The notes beneath the pieces were generated by a model, which was not told where the DNA came from, made no database searches, and was given only the letters and a program-made list of their open reading frames with translations. A program made the translations under genes and the position numbers. From the NCBI GenBank assembly GCA_013204605.1, contig JABMNI010000041.1:1-64000 (forward strand): DNA of 64,000 nt, written 5' to 3'. Shown here one piece after another: positions 45,162 to 55,227 of the stretch (its first letter is position 1; each line of letters starts with the position of its first letter). Source of the DNA: Ignavibacteria bacterium. GTDB lineage: Bacteria > Bacteroidota > Ignavibacteria > Kapaibacteriales > Kapaibacteriaceae.

Positions 45162-45950
45162 ATGAAGATAGCTGCCGTTCAATTCACCCCTGAGTTCAAA
45201 AACGTTGACAAGAACGTTCAGCATATTCTTGATCACGTTGTGAACGCACAATCGGATTTGGTTGTAATGCCGGAACTGGCCACGTCGGGATACTTCTTTT
45301 TGAGCGCTGCCGAGGCGGCGCCATACTCGCACGAAACAGATAGCCCCTTCATAAAAAAATTAGAGTCCGAAGCGGTTGCAAACAACACGGTGGTGGTGTG
45401 TGGATTTATCGAGAACAGCAACGGGGTTTTGTATAACAGCGCGGTGGTGGTGGGCAAGGGAGTTGCAAAATACGTGTACCGCAAAACGCATTTGTTTTAC
45501 AAGGAGCATCAAGTTTTTGAAAGGGGCGATACGGGATTTGGTGTGGTGAATATTCCGCATTTGGATTGCAATCTGGGCGTGATGATTTGTTATGACTGGC
45601 GGTTTCCGGAGTCGGCGCGGACGCTGGCGTTGCGCGGTGCCGATGTGATTGCGTGTCCCTCGAATCTTGTTACCAACATCTGGCGGATGGCCATGCCAGT
45701 GCGCGCGCTCGAGAACAAGGTGTACTTGGCGGTTGCTAATCGCGCGGGTACAGAATCGAACGACGGCGAAGAAGTAACGTTTAACGCTGATAGTGTGATT
45801 TACGGTTATAACGGCAGCGTGTTAAACCAAGCGTCTACCACTGATAACATGGTAGTTGTGGCCGACATCAATCCATCTGAAACGCGCGACAAATCGTTTA
45901 ATGATGTGAATGATATTTTCAAGGATCGAAGGCCGGAAATATACGAATGA
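45162..45950 (+). CDS. Carbon-nitrogen hydrolase (nitrilase superfamily)
   Basis: A 262-residue amidase-fold enzyme. The Glu-Lys-Cys triad is Glu in VVMPELATSGY, Lys in YVYRKTHLFYKEH and Cys in GVMICYDWRFPESAR. The family includes omega-amidases, N-carbamoylputrescine and nitrilase-related amidases. The WRFPE motif and length fit the bacterial nitrilase-like C-N hydrolase groups; the substrate is unresolved. It sits alone between repeat arrays. Confidence 0.88.
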   Translation: MKIAAVQFTPEFKNVDKNVQHILDHVVNAQSDLVVMPELATSGYFFLSAAEAAPYSHETDSPFIKKLESEAVANNTVVVCGFIENSNGVLYNSAVVVGKGVAKYVYRKTHLFYKEHQVFERGDTGFGVVNIPHLDCNLGVMICYDWRFPESARTLALRGADVIACPSNLVTNIWRMAMPVRALENKVYLAVANRAGTESNDGEEVTFNADSVIYGYNGSVLNQASTTDNMVVVADINPSETRDKSFNDVNDIFKDRRPEIYE

Positions 45951-45951
45951 C

Positions 45952-46022
45952 AATTAGCAATTAGCAGTCCCGAGCGCGACGAGGGACGAGAGGGACAATT
46001 AGCAAGTAACAACTTGCAGTCC
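45952..46022. repeat. CAATTAGCAA and CCCGAGCGCGACGAGGGACGAG repeats
   Basis: CAATTAGCAATTAGCAGTCCCGAGCGCGACGAGGGACGAG, then further CAATTAGCA and a diverged GCAGTCCGGAGTGAAACGCGA copy. The same pair of elements is at 49-88 and a diverged copy is at about 51417-51462. Confidence 0.75.
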
Positions 46023-46150
46023 GGAGTGAAACGCGAGACGAACAGTAAATTCCGAAAATTGAACCCTTGTTTCCTAGGTTGAATTGGTCAGACACGTTCA
46101 CGATAGTCGGAAAGGAACTGATTCAATCGGCCCGTCACCGTCAGGGTACC

Positions 46151-47404
46151 CTACTTCAACAAAACAACTCCCTGAGAAACCGCGGCATTTAAACTGCTCA
46201 CCACCACTCGATACATTCCTGGTGGAAGGGGGCTTAACTCCACCGCGAATGTTCTGCCTACGAACGTTGTATGCATCGATGTTTGTCCAAACATATCAAC
46301 AACTGAAATGGTGTGTTCCTGTGCGCCATCTTCATCCAACGTGATGGTAAGGGGGCCAACTGTCGGGTTTGGATGCATGGTGATTTTTCCTGAGTGTGGG
46401 AGTTCCTGAACAGAAACGGGAACGGTTCGTCTGAGAATCACGCGCTGGTTACCAACGGCAACAATTGTGTTGCCGGAGATGGCAATGTCGTTTATCGGTT
46501 CGTACAAAATTCCGTCATAATCCAACTCCCAGGTAAATCCGCCATCTGTTGTAAGGTAGATATCTCCTTGATTGTCGCCCGCAAATCCATGCAATTCATC
46601 GGCAAAGGCCATCGCCGTTATCGTGTATGGCAACTCGGTCTGGGGCTCATGCCAGGTAAGACCCGAGTCGGAAGTAAAAGCAATATTCTTTGTGAACGAG
46701 GCAGATTTGTAACGATTACCACCGACCCATAGATGGTGTGGCATTATGGCCTCCAGCGCGTTAACCCGGAAACTTGACGATATCTTGTTCAAATTTGGTG
46801 GGAATATGTACTTCTTCCCATACTTCATCATAACCTCTCCCCCTACGCCTGCAATAGACTGAGTCCAACCACCAAAAAATGCAATGCTGTCACCACGAAC
46901 AATTAGAGTTTCACAATATGAACAACCACCTATCTGATTAATCCATGTGGCACCGCCATTTGTGGTGTATGAGTACACAGCGCCTGCGGGACCCAATACA
47001 TGTCCGTAGAGTTCACTATTAAATCCGATGCCCACGGCATACGACCTCGTTCCGTCACTCGCTAGCACCCTGTGCACACTATCCCACGTCATGCCAGCAT
47101 CGGTGGTTTTGAATACATATTCACCGGCAACATACCCCGTATGAGCAGTGGGAAAACTCACCGCATGAAAGCTCTGCCCCTTGGCTTCTTTAGGTTCGAT
47201 CTTTAGCCACGTTCTCCCTGCGTCCGTTGTTCTAACTACAAAGGGTCCACCAACTGTATAACCCGTATCGGCATTTACAAAGTCAACATCTGTCAGATCA
47301 ACTCCGTCACAAGGGCACAAGAGCCTTTCCCAAACAGCGTTTTGAGCTCGGGCCAAACTTATTAAAGCGAGCATAGCTAATACAACTGAAATAAAGATCC
47401 TCAT
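46151..47404 (-). CDS. T9SS-secreted YCF48/BNR-type propeller protein
   Basis: A 417-residue protein with signal peptide MRIFISVVLAMLALISLARAQ. Blades carry TGYTVGGPFVVRTTDAGRTWLKI, VFKTTDAGMTWDSV, SDSGLTWHEPQ and LTTDGGFTWELDYDG, typical of YCF48-like propellers. The end HPNPTVGPLTITLDEDGAQ and LPPGMYRVVVSSLNAAVSQGVVLLK is a type A sorting domain. It is the third gene of an operon, overlapping the peptidase stop as ATGA. Confidence 0.87.
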   Translation of the reverse strand: MRIFISVVLAMLALISLARAQNAVWERLLCPCDGVDLTDVDFVNADTGYTVGGPFVVRTTDAGRTWLKIEPKEAKGQSFHAVSFPTAHTGYVAGEYVFKTTDAGMTWDSVHRVLASDGTRSYAVGIGFNSELYGHVLGPAGAVYSYTTNGGATWINQIGGCSYCETLIVRGDSIAFFGGWTQSIAGVGGEVMMKYGKKYIFPPNLNKISSSFRVNALEAIMPHHLWVGGNRYKSASFTKNIAFTSDSGLTWHEPQTELPYTITAMAFADELHGFAGDNQGDIYLTTDGGFTWELDYDGILYEPINDIAISGNTIVAVGNQRVILRRTVPVSVQELPHSGKITMHPNPTVGPLTITLDEDGAQEHTISVVDMFGQTSMHTTFVGRTFAVELSPLPPGMYRVVVSSLNAAVSQGVVLLK

Positions 47405-49722
47405 CGCACCACCTGTAATACTGTGGATACGGTATGGCTACCAGTGCTTAGTACACATATATACAAACCTGCTGGTGTTTGGTCCAATTCGATTTGTAGC
47501 CGATGAACGCCCGAAGGATAGTTTACATTCTCTATTAGCACGCGATGAACACGCCCAAGTTGGTCGCAAAGCACAAAACGCACTGACTCTGCGTTCCGGA
47601 GTGAAAACCATAACACACCTTCATCTTGTACTGGATTGGGTGCTACGAATAACGTCGGTGCTGAGGACGCTAACTCGGGAGAAACAGCCCCAAGTTCTTG
47701 GCCTGCACTGCCATTTGAAACAACAATAGGTACTCTTGGAAAAAAGTCAGTACATGGGTCAGCAATTGAGGCTCTGAAGGAACAACCATCTCGTGCTCTA
47801 AACCCATTTTTCAGTCTCACCCTATCACCGGCAATGTAACTCAGCGTCGCCCCGGACTGTACAATGTTTTCATTGGCATTTCCGCAAACCTTTCCTGCCG
47901 TTATCCTGTGAATTGCCTCAAGCAACGTTTCAGTTGATTGGCTTGTGTATGTTGCACACCGTACAAAGTCGTAGCCAACATTATTCGCGTAGACACCTAC
48001 GGCTTTCCATGCCTCCTTAATCTGCGTAACATCTCCTGAGGTCAGCTCACTATTCAGAACTAAATCATTTGCTGCTTCCAAACTCCCGATACGTGCGTCC
48101 ACGAAGTTTGACCATGGACCTAGGTAGTCTGAAAGATTCCGAAATGCAACCTTTGCTGCTTTTTCCTTTCCAATCCCGGTAACTGAATACGTGGCGGTGC
48201 TGCAACAATGGTTATTTGTTCCCGTGTGCGTACCCGACTTAGCAAGCAAGGTGAACCATCTATTTTGAACCCCGGCACGGATATGATATCCAGGGTCTTC
48301 TTCTTGAATTGTGCTCCAGTATGTTCCACAGTATGTATCGGGGTGTTGCTTCGCATTCGGGTTTACCATGTTTCGCTGGTTGGCCGTCGTCAGACATTCT
48401 TCTCCCATAATATAGTCTTCACAGTCGTACTGGTTGCTTTGATCATACAGACCCTTTGCATAGCACTCAACCATACTGCCAAAAATATCTCCAAAGGACT
48501 CGAATAGCGCGCCAAATTCACCAACAGGACCAGAAGTTGGAATATCGGCGACTTCGTAGCTGATAGCATGCGTCCATTCATGTCCAATCACGTCTAGCGC
48601 TGTGCCCCAGTCAATAAAAACGTCTGGGTACTCTTCAGGGTCAGGGACAACTATGCATTGATAGTTATTATACCAGTTAAATTGTGACCGTCCTCCTAAT
48701 AACTGCAACATGGGTGACCCATTATTATCATATCCATCATATTTTTGTTCTTTATGGAAATATTCGTAGGTCATCATGGCGGACCAATGCGCCTGTACAT
48801 ATGGATTTAGGGCATTGTCATCCGTCCATTCGAGATCAGCATGAGATATTTCGGTTTGCGTTGGATTTGTGAGGATATGAGCATCAATACTACGTGTTTG
48901 AATATATGTAGCGTTGCAATAATCTTCGAGTATATAATCACTACCAACTAGCTTCACATTTATGATTTGCTCACCGTTAAACAAGGTGTTGGCATTTGCT
49001 TTTGGATTGGTACATCCAGTACTGTTGCGAACGGCTTTCACAATTGAACCATTAATTGCATCCACAAACATATTGTATTGGCCAATTGGTCGAACGGTTG
49101 CAATTGGTATTAGATAGGCTAAAACAAGATTAGATCCCACAACATCTTGATTGTCATTAACCCGTACGAAGGCTAGTTCCGGTTCTGGATATTGCGTGAC
49201 TGTCGTGTCATTCAGTATACGTTTAACAAAGAGTTCTTCTGCCCGGTCAAGAAAGGCAGGCGTGCCGTGTGGCACAGCACGAATGGCTCGTTCAAGAGCT
49301 TGTTGCCTTGTTAGATTTGGCCAACCGGAGAGGCCTAAGCTGATAACGATCCTGCCATTAGCTTTTACGGCTCTGCCGTTCTTCTCATGGACGATAAACA
49401 TGGCATCTTGAATTGGGACGCCATCGTGATATTGCTTGTATCGGTAATGAGTATACCCATATCTGTCTTGAGTAACCCGTAACAGTCGCATCTCATCAGT
49501 TGAGGTTAGCCCAAATAGTGGTCCGTAGACCTCAAACACACGCTTCCCTGAAATGTTCACGTTGTCTTTGAAACGTACCCATCCGCTAGGGTGTACGATA
49601 TTGCATATCTCTGTTACATTCGGGTCAAGCTGAGCATGAAGCGACCTTGGTACAGAAAAAACAACCAGTGGAACTATTAAGAGAATACACCGGCTGAACG
49701 AAACCGAAATTGCTGTACTCAT
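47401..49722 (-). CDS. M4 (thermolysin-like) metallopeptidase, T9SS cargo
   Basis: A 773-residue secreted protease. It has signal MSTAISVSFSRCILLIVPLVV ending around LHAQ, a FTP/PepSY-like propeptide (ALERAIRAVPHG and LAYLIPIATVRPIG), and the zinc site DVIGHEWTHAISYE with the third ligand in GALFESFGDIFGSMVE. Downstream is a cysteine-containing 3-coathanger-like segment (ATLSYIAGDRVRLKNGFRA) and a sorting domain (APNPVQDEGVLWF then GLYICVLSTG). It lies between the tail-fibre-like gene and the propeller gene, with 4-nt overlaps on both sides. Confidence 0.9.
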   Translation of the reverse strand: MSTAISVSFSRCILLIVPLVVFSVPRSLHAQLDPNVTEICNIVHPSGWVRFKDNVNISGKRVFEVYGPLFGLTSTDEMRLLRVTQDRYGYTHYRYKQYHDGVPIQDAMFIVHEKNGRAVKANGRIVISLGLSGWPNLTRQQALERAIRAVPHGTPAFLDRAEELFVKRILNDTTVTQYPEPELAFVRVNDNQDVVGSNLVLAYLIPIATVRPIGQYNMFVDAINGSIVKAVRNSTGCTNPKANANTLFNGEQIINVKLVGSDYILEDYCNATYIQTRSIDAHILTNPTQTEISHADLEWTDDNALNPYVQAHWSAMMTYEYFHKEQKYDGYDNNGSPMLQLLGGRSQFNWYNNYQCIVVPDPEEYPDVFIDWGTALDVIGHEWTHAISYEVADIPTSGPVGEFGALFESFGDIFGSMVECYAKGLYDQSNQYDCEDYIMGEECLTTANQRNMVNPNAKQHPDTYCGTYWSTIQEEDPGYHIRAGVQNRWFTLLAKSGTHTGTNNHCCSTATYSVTGIGKEKAAKVAFRNLSDYLGPWSNFVDARIGSLEAANDLVLNSELTSGDVTQIKEAWKAVGVYANNVGYDFVRCATYTSQSTETLLEAIHRITAGKVCGNANENIVQSGATLSYIAGDRVRLKNGFRARDGCSFRASIADPCTDFFPRVPIVVSNGSAGQELGAVSPELASSAPTLFVAPNPVQDEGVLWFSLRNAESVRFVLCDQLGRVHRVLIENVNYPSGVHRLQIELDQTPAGLYICVLSTGSHTVSTVLQVVR

Positions 49723-51097
49723 CGCATGGATTCCCGAATTTGGTCAATCTCACGTTTGAGGGAGTTATTCTGCTCAGATAATCTGATAACGTAGAGCGTC
49801 AGTTGTTCAATTTTTTCTAAAAAAGTTGCTTGTAGCTTGCCAAGCAGAACCCCATGTTCTGCTACTTCTGACTGATTTGGAATTCCAGGAAGGTGTTTGT
49901 TCTTATATATATACTCTTTCAATTCATCTATTGCCATAAGGTTATAGTCTTCGCTAAAAACGTAATCGGGCCACCAACCTCCAGTTCGAACAGCAATTTC
50001 TTTTGTCAAGATCACACCGTCTACATGCAACTTGTGAGAAAAATTTGCCGTTAGTTGATCGTCGTTATAATTTTCACCTATAATAACATCACCCTTTACT
50101 TGCAGTCCGCCCCCTGCTAAATTCGAATGTGCATCACCATACCCTACTACCAATGTCCCTGCATTCGTTAGCTTAATCAACTGGGAGTTATCCGAGTTAG
50201 TGATCCTCAAGGCATTTGTCGCACCTGTATAATCTTGCGTCTTGATAAAGAGTCTTGTCCCAGTTTCCGGCGTACCACTACCGAATGCGTAGATTCCGTT
50301 GCCGTTGGAATCGTAGTATAAACTCAATCCATTAAACGTTCCAGATGGCTCTTGAAAATCCACTGCTCCGTCAGCGCTTCCAGTACCACCTAATCCCAAT
50401 CGCACCTTACCGTTGCTGGCAAAATCGAGTACTGAACTGTATCCATTGTTAATTCGCTTCTGATTGTTCGAACCGTCAACGTAGACATTGAACCCGAAAA
50501 AGTCGTTGAACGAACCAACATGAAACGTCAGCCGTGGACCTATTTGCAACAACTCCTTTGGATCTACACTCGCAATTCCAACGTGTCCAATGTCGATGAT
50601 CCGCATTCTTTCCGCATCTGCGCCGCTATTCGGCGATGTCGTCGCAAACCGTATCATCGAACCAGGATCGCGAGTGGTAAGAATCAGGTTGGCGGTTGTA
50701 GAATCAGAGACACCCACGGCAATTGAAAAATCATTGAGAGTTTCGAGTGTAGTATTTTGAAACCCACCACGATACAAACTTAAAGTTGTATGAAAATCAC
50801 CAGCACATATCGGACTCAGTGCTGGACCATTCGAGCTGAACCTTAGAGATGGCTGACCACTCTCCAATAGATGCAGAGTAAATGGCTGCGTATAGTTATT
50901 TGCGCATGCACAGCCATTCGCATTGTCTGTAATCCTTACCCGCTGGCCAATTCTATCCCCATTTATTACACCCGGATTACAGTTTTGTGACCTAGCTACC
51001 CCATGAATACAAAACAGGCTTATTATAAGAACCGCAACTATGTTATCACGTCTGGATAGGTAACTACGTCGAGAGAGAGAGAGAGAGATTTAATCAT
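49719..51097 (-). CDS. Tail-fibre-like secreted protein, out of frame at a (TC)9 tract
   Basis: The C-terminal half carries the Bacteroidota fibre/chaperone-like ending: HVDGVILTKEIAVRTGGWWPDYVF, YNLMAIDELKEYI, NKHLPGIPNQSEV and a coiled coil LEKIEQLTLYVIRLSEQNNSLKREI. Upstream of the track start (TTG 50867) the frame stays open through QNCNPGVINGD and a hydrophobic IVAVLIISLFCIHGVARS to a (TC)9 tract at 51088-51071. The start ATG 51097 (ATG ATT AAA) follows TGAGG. As assembled ATG is two bases out of frame; loss of one TC unit joins them into a signal-peptide-bearing protein of about 456 residues. It heads the three-gene operon. Confidence 0.75.
51071..51088. repeat. (GA)9 tract in signal-peptide codons
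   Basis: The coding strand is (TC)9, nine bases after the ATG start of the tail-fibre-like gene. It is the third tract of this kind in the window, all in the same position relative to a start codon. Confidence 0.9.
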
Positions 51098-51665
51098 AAA
51101 CACCTCAATGTTAAAAACTTAAACGCAGTATTTATACTGAATTGACAACTATACTAAATTTTTTTTTTAAAGCAAGTGAGTTTCCAAACAAACTCGAAAT
51201 ATCCTTAATCTATTGACTACTTATAGGAGTAGTGCATCGACAACCTGAAGGTTTTGCCAGATAATTCTAACTGGATACAAACTCGAAATCATATGTTCGC
51301 TGTTTATATGAACAGTAGCAATTTTGGTCGCCACCATCCATCGTAACGCATAATAGATCAACTAGCTAGGTCAATCCAATTTTCTGCAAATCGCCGAGCT
51401 AAAATGTGCAGTTAGCTGTCCCGAACGCAGCTAGGGACGAACTGGACCATTAGCAATTAGCATTCTCAGATTTCCACATTTTCACACTAGGTTTCTTCCC
51501 GGTACATCCTTCCCGGTAATTTTTCTCCCGCCTATTTCTTGGGCGTATTTTGTAGTTCGTAAATTGAGCGCGACTCGTAATTGTTTTTTCGTCCCTCGTA
51601 GCGCTCCGGACTCGCAATTCGTAACTCGCAATTCGTAATTCCTAATTCGTAATTCGAAATTGTTT
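51098..51665. other. Gene-free gap with promoter region and repeats
   Basis: About 560 nt between divergent operons. The left part (to about 51400) is AT-rich, includes a run of ten T around 51161-51170, and should hold the promoter of the tail-fibre operon, but no clear element is seen. The right part (51410-51660) contains a diverged CCCGAACGCAGCTAGGGACGA element, a CACATTT stretch, GGTACATCCTTCCCGGT repeats and AATTCGTAATTC heptamers running to the murC start. No gene recognised. Confidence 0.6.
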
Positions 51666-53033
51666 ATGAACTTTTCAAGCATCCATCACATCCACCTAGT
51701 CGGCATTGGCGGCATTGGCATGAGCGGCATCGCCGAAATTCTGCTTTCGCAGGGGTTCAAGGTGAGTGGTTCGGATTTGGCGCGTAGTGATGCTACTGAC
51801 TATTTGCAGCAGATTGGGGCCACGATCTACATTGGACACAGCGAAGAAAACGTACACGGCGCCGAAGTTGTGGTGTACTCGAGTGCTGTAAAGCCCCTTT
51901 CAAATGTTGAAACTGTGTATGCTACCGATAAAAAAATTCCGATTATCCGGCGCGCCGAAATGCTGTCGGAAATTAGTCGGCTTAAGTATTGTCTGGCGGT
52001 GGCGGGCACCCACGGCAAAACCACCACCACCAGTATGTGCGGGTTGATAATGATGCAGGCATCGCTCGACCCAACGGTGATTGTGGGAGGTAGGTTGAAG
52101 GGGCTGGGTGGTACCAATGCGCGGCTGGGCAAGGGCGAGTGGATTGTGCTGGAGGCAGACGAGTATGACCGGTCGTTTTTGCAGCTGCTGCCCACGATTG
52201 CGCTGGTTACCAATATCGAAGCAGACCACCTGGATATTTATTCGGATTTGGATGATATTAAGGGGGCTTTTGTAGAGTTTACAAATAAGGTTCCGTTTTA
52301 TGGGACGGCGTGCGTGTGCTTGGATGATGCGGGCGTACGCGACATTTTGCCGCTGATTAAGCGCGTTGTGGTGACCTATGGGATGTCGCCACAGTGCGAT
52401 GTACGCGCGACCGATGTAGAATTCGATAAGAATTCGGCCACATTTATGTTGAATTATCATGGCGAAGAATTAGGCACAATTCATTTGAATGTTCCCGGTG
52501 ATCATAACGTGCGTAATGCGCTTGGCGCTTGTGCAACGGCCTTGCAATGCGGCATTTCTTTCCAGGTTATTCATGATGCTTTGAAGCTGTTTACGGGAGT
52601 GTACCGGCGGTTTGAGTTGATTGGTGAGCGCGATGGAGTGATGATTGTTGACGACTATGCGCATCATCCTACCGAGATTAAGGCCACGCTTCAGGCAGCC
52701 CGCGAAGGGTGGGACCGACGCATTGTGGCCGTGTTTCAGCCCCATACCTACACAAGAACCAGAGATTTATATAAAGAATTTGCACTTTCTTTCGACGATG
52801 CAGATATTATGGTAATTACCGACGTTTATCCCGCCAGAGAAGCGCCAATTGAGGGTGTTTCGGGACAGCTCATTGCCGATGCAGCAAAGGCTGCAGGGCA
52901 TAAGTCGGTACTATACGTGCCGCAACGTTCAGACGTGGCCAAAGCACTGCGTCCGCTGCTTTCCAGCAACGATTTAGTGCTTACCATGGGTGCCGGCGAT
53001 GTGTGGAAGATAGGACAAGAACTTCTGAACTGA
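51666..53033 (+). CDS. murC: UDP-N-acetylmuramate-L-alanine ligase
   Basis: Adds L-Ala to UDP-MurNAc in peptidoglycan synthesis. HLVGIGGIGMSGIAEIL is the nucleotide-binding start, VAGTHGKTTTTSMCG the ATP loop, EADEYDRSFL and NIEADHLDIY the Mg/active-site segments, and VDDYAHHPTEIKATL and VFQPHTYTRTRDL the C-terminal domain. The length of 456 residues is normal. Start ATG 51666; the track uses TTG 51660. It lacks the rest of the mur cluster next to it. Confidence 0.96.
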   Translation: MNFSSIHHIHLVGIGGIGMSGIAEILLSQGFKVSGSDLARSDATDYLQQIGATIYIGHSEENVHGAEVVVYSSAVKPLSNVETVYATDKKIPIIRRAEMLSEISRLKYCLAVAGTHGKTTTTSMCGLIMMQASLDPTVIVGGRLKGLGGTNARLGKGEWIVLEADEYDRSFLQLLPTIALVTNIEADHLDIYSDLDDIKGAFVEFTNKVPFYGTACVCLDDAGVRDILPLIKRVVVTYGMSPQCDVRATDVEFDKNSATFMLNYHGEELGTIHLNVPGDHNVRNALGACATALQCGISFQVIHDALKLFTGVYRRFELIGERDGVMIVDDYAHHPTEIKATLQAAREGWDRRIVAVFQPHTYTRTRDLYKEFALSFDDADIMVITDVYPAREAPIEGVSGQLIADAAKAAGHKSVLYVPQRSDVAKALRPLLSSNDLVLTMGAGDVWKIGQELLN

Positions 53034-53096
53034 CTATTTTTGCCCTCTGCTCGTCAGTGACGAGCCTTAAATTCATTGTTTCCGAAACACTCAGAA

Positions 53097-55214
53097 ATGC
53101 TCATGTTGAACAGACTCAATCCAAACGCGGTTGTACTTGCCATTTTATGCATTGCCTGCACCCAGATGTTTGCACAGAAGAAAACGAACAAAACAAGCAG
53201 CCCAGTTGTTAATAGTTTCGATGCCCTTGTGTTGGCTACCGTTGGTTCAGAAAAAGTAATGTATGCCGATGTAGAACGGGCGTTTCAGAAAAACATGACC
53301 CGGCGCGACACTAGAATGTCGCAGGTGCCAAAAGATACCGCAATGGACTTCCTTCGGCTATACACAAACTACCGTTTGAAAGTTGCTAGCGCCAAAGAAC
53401 GCGGAATGCACAAAGATTCGGCCGTGATGGCCGATATCGAGAACAACCGGCGTCTGCTTTCGGAAACGTTTTACTTCGACAAAGTAGTGGCTGATGCTCG
53501 CGTAACTGAGCTGGCCAAACGTCGCACGCAGGAATTGCAAATCGGAATCATTCTTTGCGCAATTCAAAACACCGAGACAAAATTGTGGGATACCGTTGGC
53601 AGCAAGCGGAAAGCCGAAGACATTATTAAGCAGCTAAGCAACGGTGGCGATTTTCAGAAAATTGCTCGCGAACAATCCGACGATAAAGAAACCGGCAGCA
53701 ACGGTGGAATGCTTCCGTGGATTTCTGGTGGCTCCATCATTAAAGCCGTCGAAGACGAAGCCTATTCACTTCCCGTTGGCAAGCACAGCGCCAAGCCCGT
53801 CGATTCTCGCTTTGGATTTTTCATCGTAAAAGTTTTCAATCAGGTTCCGCGTACGTCAGTGAAATTCCGTCACATCCTTTTGCAAGCGAAAGACGGACGC
53901 GACAGCCTTGCCACTATGGCGCTTGCCGATTCGCTGGTCAAGTTGTTAAGATCGCCTAAGGCAAAGCAAAGGGAGCTTCTCAAATCTCGTGGCATCACAA
54001 CTGAAGGCGACGCATTTACCGAAGTAGCAAAGAAGTATTCAAACGATGAAGCTTCGGCTGAGAAAGGGGGCTATCTGGGTTCGTATTATTCACGTTCAGG
54101 CGGTCTAGAAGCAAACGGTACAAGATTACTTGCCGAGTTTGAACACGGTGTGTACGGATTAAAGGACGGCGAAATTTCTGACAAGGTCAAAACAATTTTC
54201 GGCTGGCATATTATTATTCGGGATTCAACAAAAATTCCAAACGAGTTAGTAGAACGCGATGTAGCAAAGCGTACGTACCGCAGGCTTTACTTCGAAGAAG
54301 ACAAACGCGCTGTATACGACTCACTTAAAATGGCATACGGTTATCAATGGGACGCAGCAACGTTTAAAGCGTTCATGAATACGATCGATACTACAAAAAA
54401 CACGCAAGACACTGCTTGGTGGAAGGTTGTACCAACTGACTTAGCCACACGTTCAATATTCAACTCGCCTAAGAAAAAACTCACCGTAAACGACTTCACA
54501 GATTCGCTACGCCGCAGAATGGATATGCGGGGCTACACCCTCAACCGATCGGGAATGGAACGTGCGATTAATAAGTTGTACGATGCCGAAGTGCTTGATC
54601 AAGCTACTTCCGTGTTAGAAAATAAATACCCCGACTTCGCTGCGCTAATGCAAGAATTTTACGATGGCATTTTGCTTTTTAAAGTTGAGGAGCAAGAAGT
54701 GTGGAGCAAGTTGAAATTCGATACTGTCGATGCAAAAGTGTTCTATGAGTCAACCAAATCACGATGGATTTCGGAACCTAAATATCGATACTCAGAAATC
54801 TACGTTCTGCAAGATTCGATACTCAACGAAGTACAACGAAGATTAAAAGCCGGTGAAAGTTTTGAGTCGGTAGCTGCGGCATACACCCAGCGCGATGGTG
54901 CACGCGACAAAAACGGATCCATGGGAGCACAGTCTCCACGCACTTCCAAAATCGCCCACGTGATCGAATCCGAACGACCATCCATCGGTTCCGTGAGTGC
55001 TCCAATTTCTATTGATAAGGGGCATAGTGTTTACCGGTTCGACGGACCTGAAGCACCTCACGTGAAATCTTTCGAAGAGGCCTTACCCGAGCTTGCACCT
55101 GCATATCAAGACGCCTTGCAAAAACGACTAACCGAGCAATGGCTTTCCGACGTGCGTAAACGCAATCCCGTTGTAATGAACGAAGCAAACATTCAGACTA
55201 TCTGGGGTAAATGA
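53097..55214 (+). CDS. Periplasmic parvulin-type peptidyl-prolyl isomerase, large
   Basis: A signal peptide (NAVVLAILCIACTQMFAQ) is followed by two PPIC/rotamase domains: ELQIGIILCAIQ...FGFFIVKVF (about 145-260) and VKFRHILLQA...GWHIIIRD (about 260-385). A long C-terminal helical region ends with a third, partial, SurA-like segment (YSEIYVLQDS and SLGAGESFESVAAAY-like). At about 705 residues it is larger than SurA. It likely chaperones outer-membrane proteins. It lies after murC and just before a SurA homologue. Confidence 0.85.
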   Translation: MLMLNRLNPNAVVLAILCIACTQMFAQKKTNKTSSPVVNSFDALVLATVGSEKVMYADVERAFQKNMTRRDTRMSQVPKDTAMDFLRLYTNYRLKVASAKERGMHKDSAVMADIENNRRLLSETFYFDKVVADARVTELAKRRTQELQIGIILCAIQNTETKLWDTVGSKRKAEDIIKQLSNGGDFQKIAREQSDDKETGSNGGMLPWISGGSIIKAVEDEAYSLPVGKHSAKPVDSRFGFFIVKVFNQVPRTSVKFRHILLQAKDGRDSLATMALADSLVKLLRSPKAKQRELLKSRGITTEGDAFTEVAKKYSNDEASAEKGGYLGSYYSRSGGLEANGTRLLAEFEHGVYGLKDGEISDKVKTIFGWHIIIRDSTKIPNELVERDVAKRTYRRLYFEEDKRAVYDSLKMAYGYQWDAATFKAFMNTIDTTKNTQDTAWWKVVPTDLATRSIFNSPKKKLTVNDFTDSLRRRMDMRGYTLNRSGMERAINKLYDAEVLDQATSVLENKYPDFAALMQEFYDGILLFKVEEQEVWSKLKFDTVDAKVFYESTKSRWISEPKYRYSEIYVLQDSILNEVQRRLKAGESFESVAAAYTQRDGARDKNGSMGAQSPRTSKIAHVIESERPSIGSVSAPISIDKGHSVYRFDGPEAPHVKSFEEALPELAPAYQDALQKRLTEQWLSDVRKRNPVVMNEANIQTIWGK

Positions 55215-55227
55215 TATTAACTCACTC

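Noticed and set aside
49719-51097. Prophage or tail-fibre locus
   Set aside because: The fibre-like ending is common in Bacteroidota secreted proteins, and no phage structural, integrase or lysis genes are nearby.
53049-53065. Inverted repeat GCTCGTCAGTGACGAGC as a murC terminator
   Set aside because: No U-tract follows; it could be a weak hairpin or chance.
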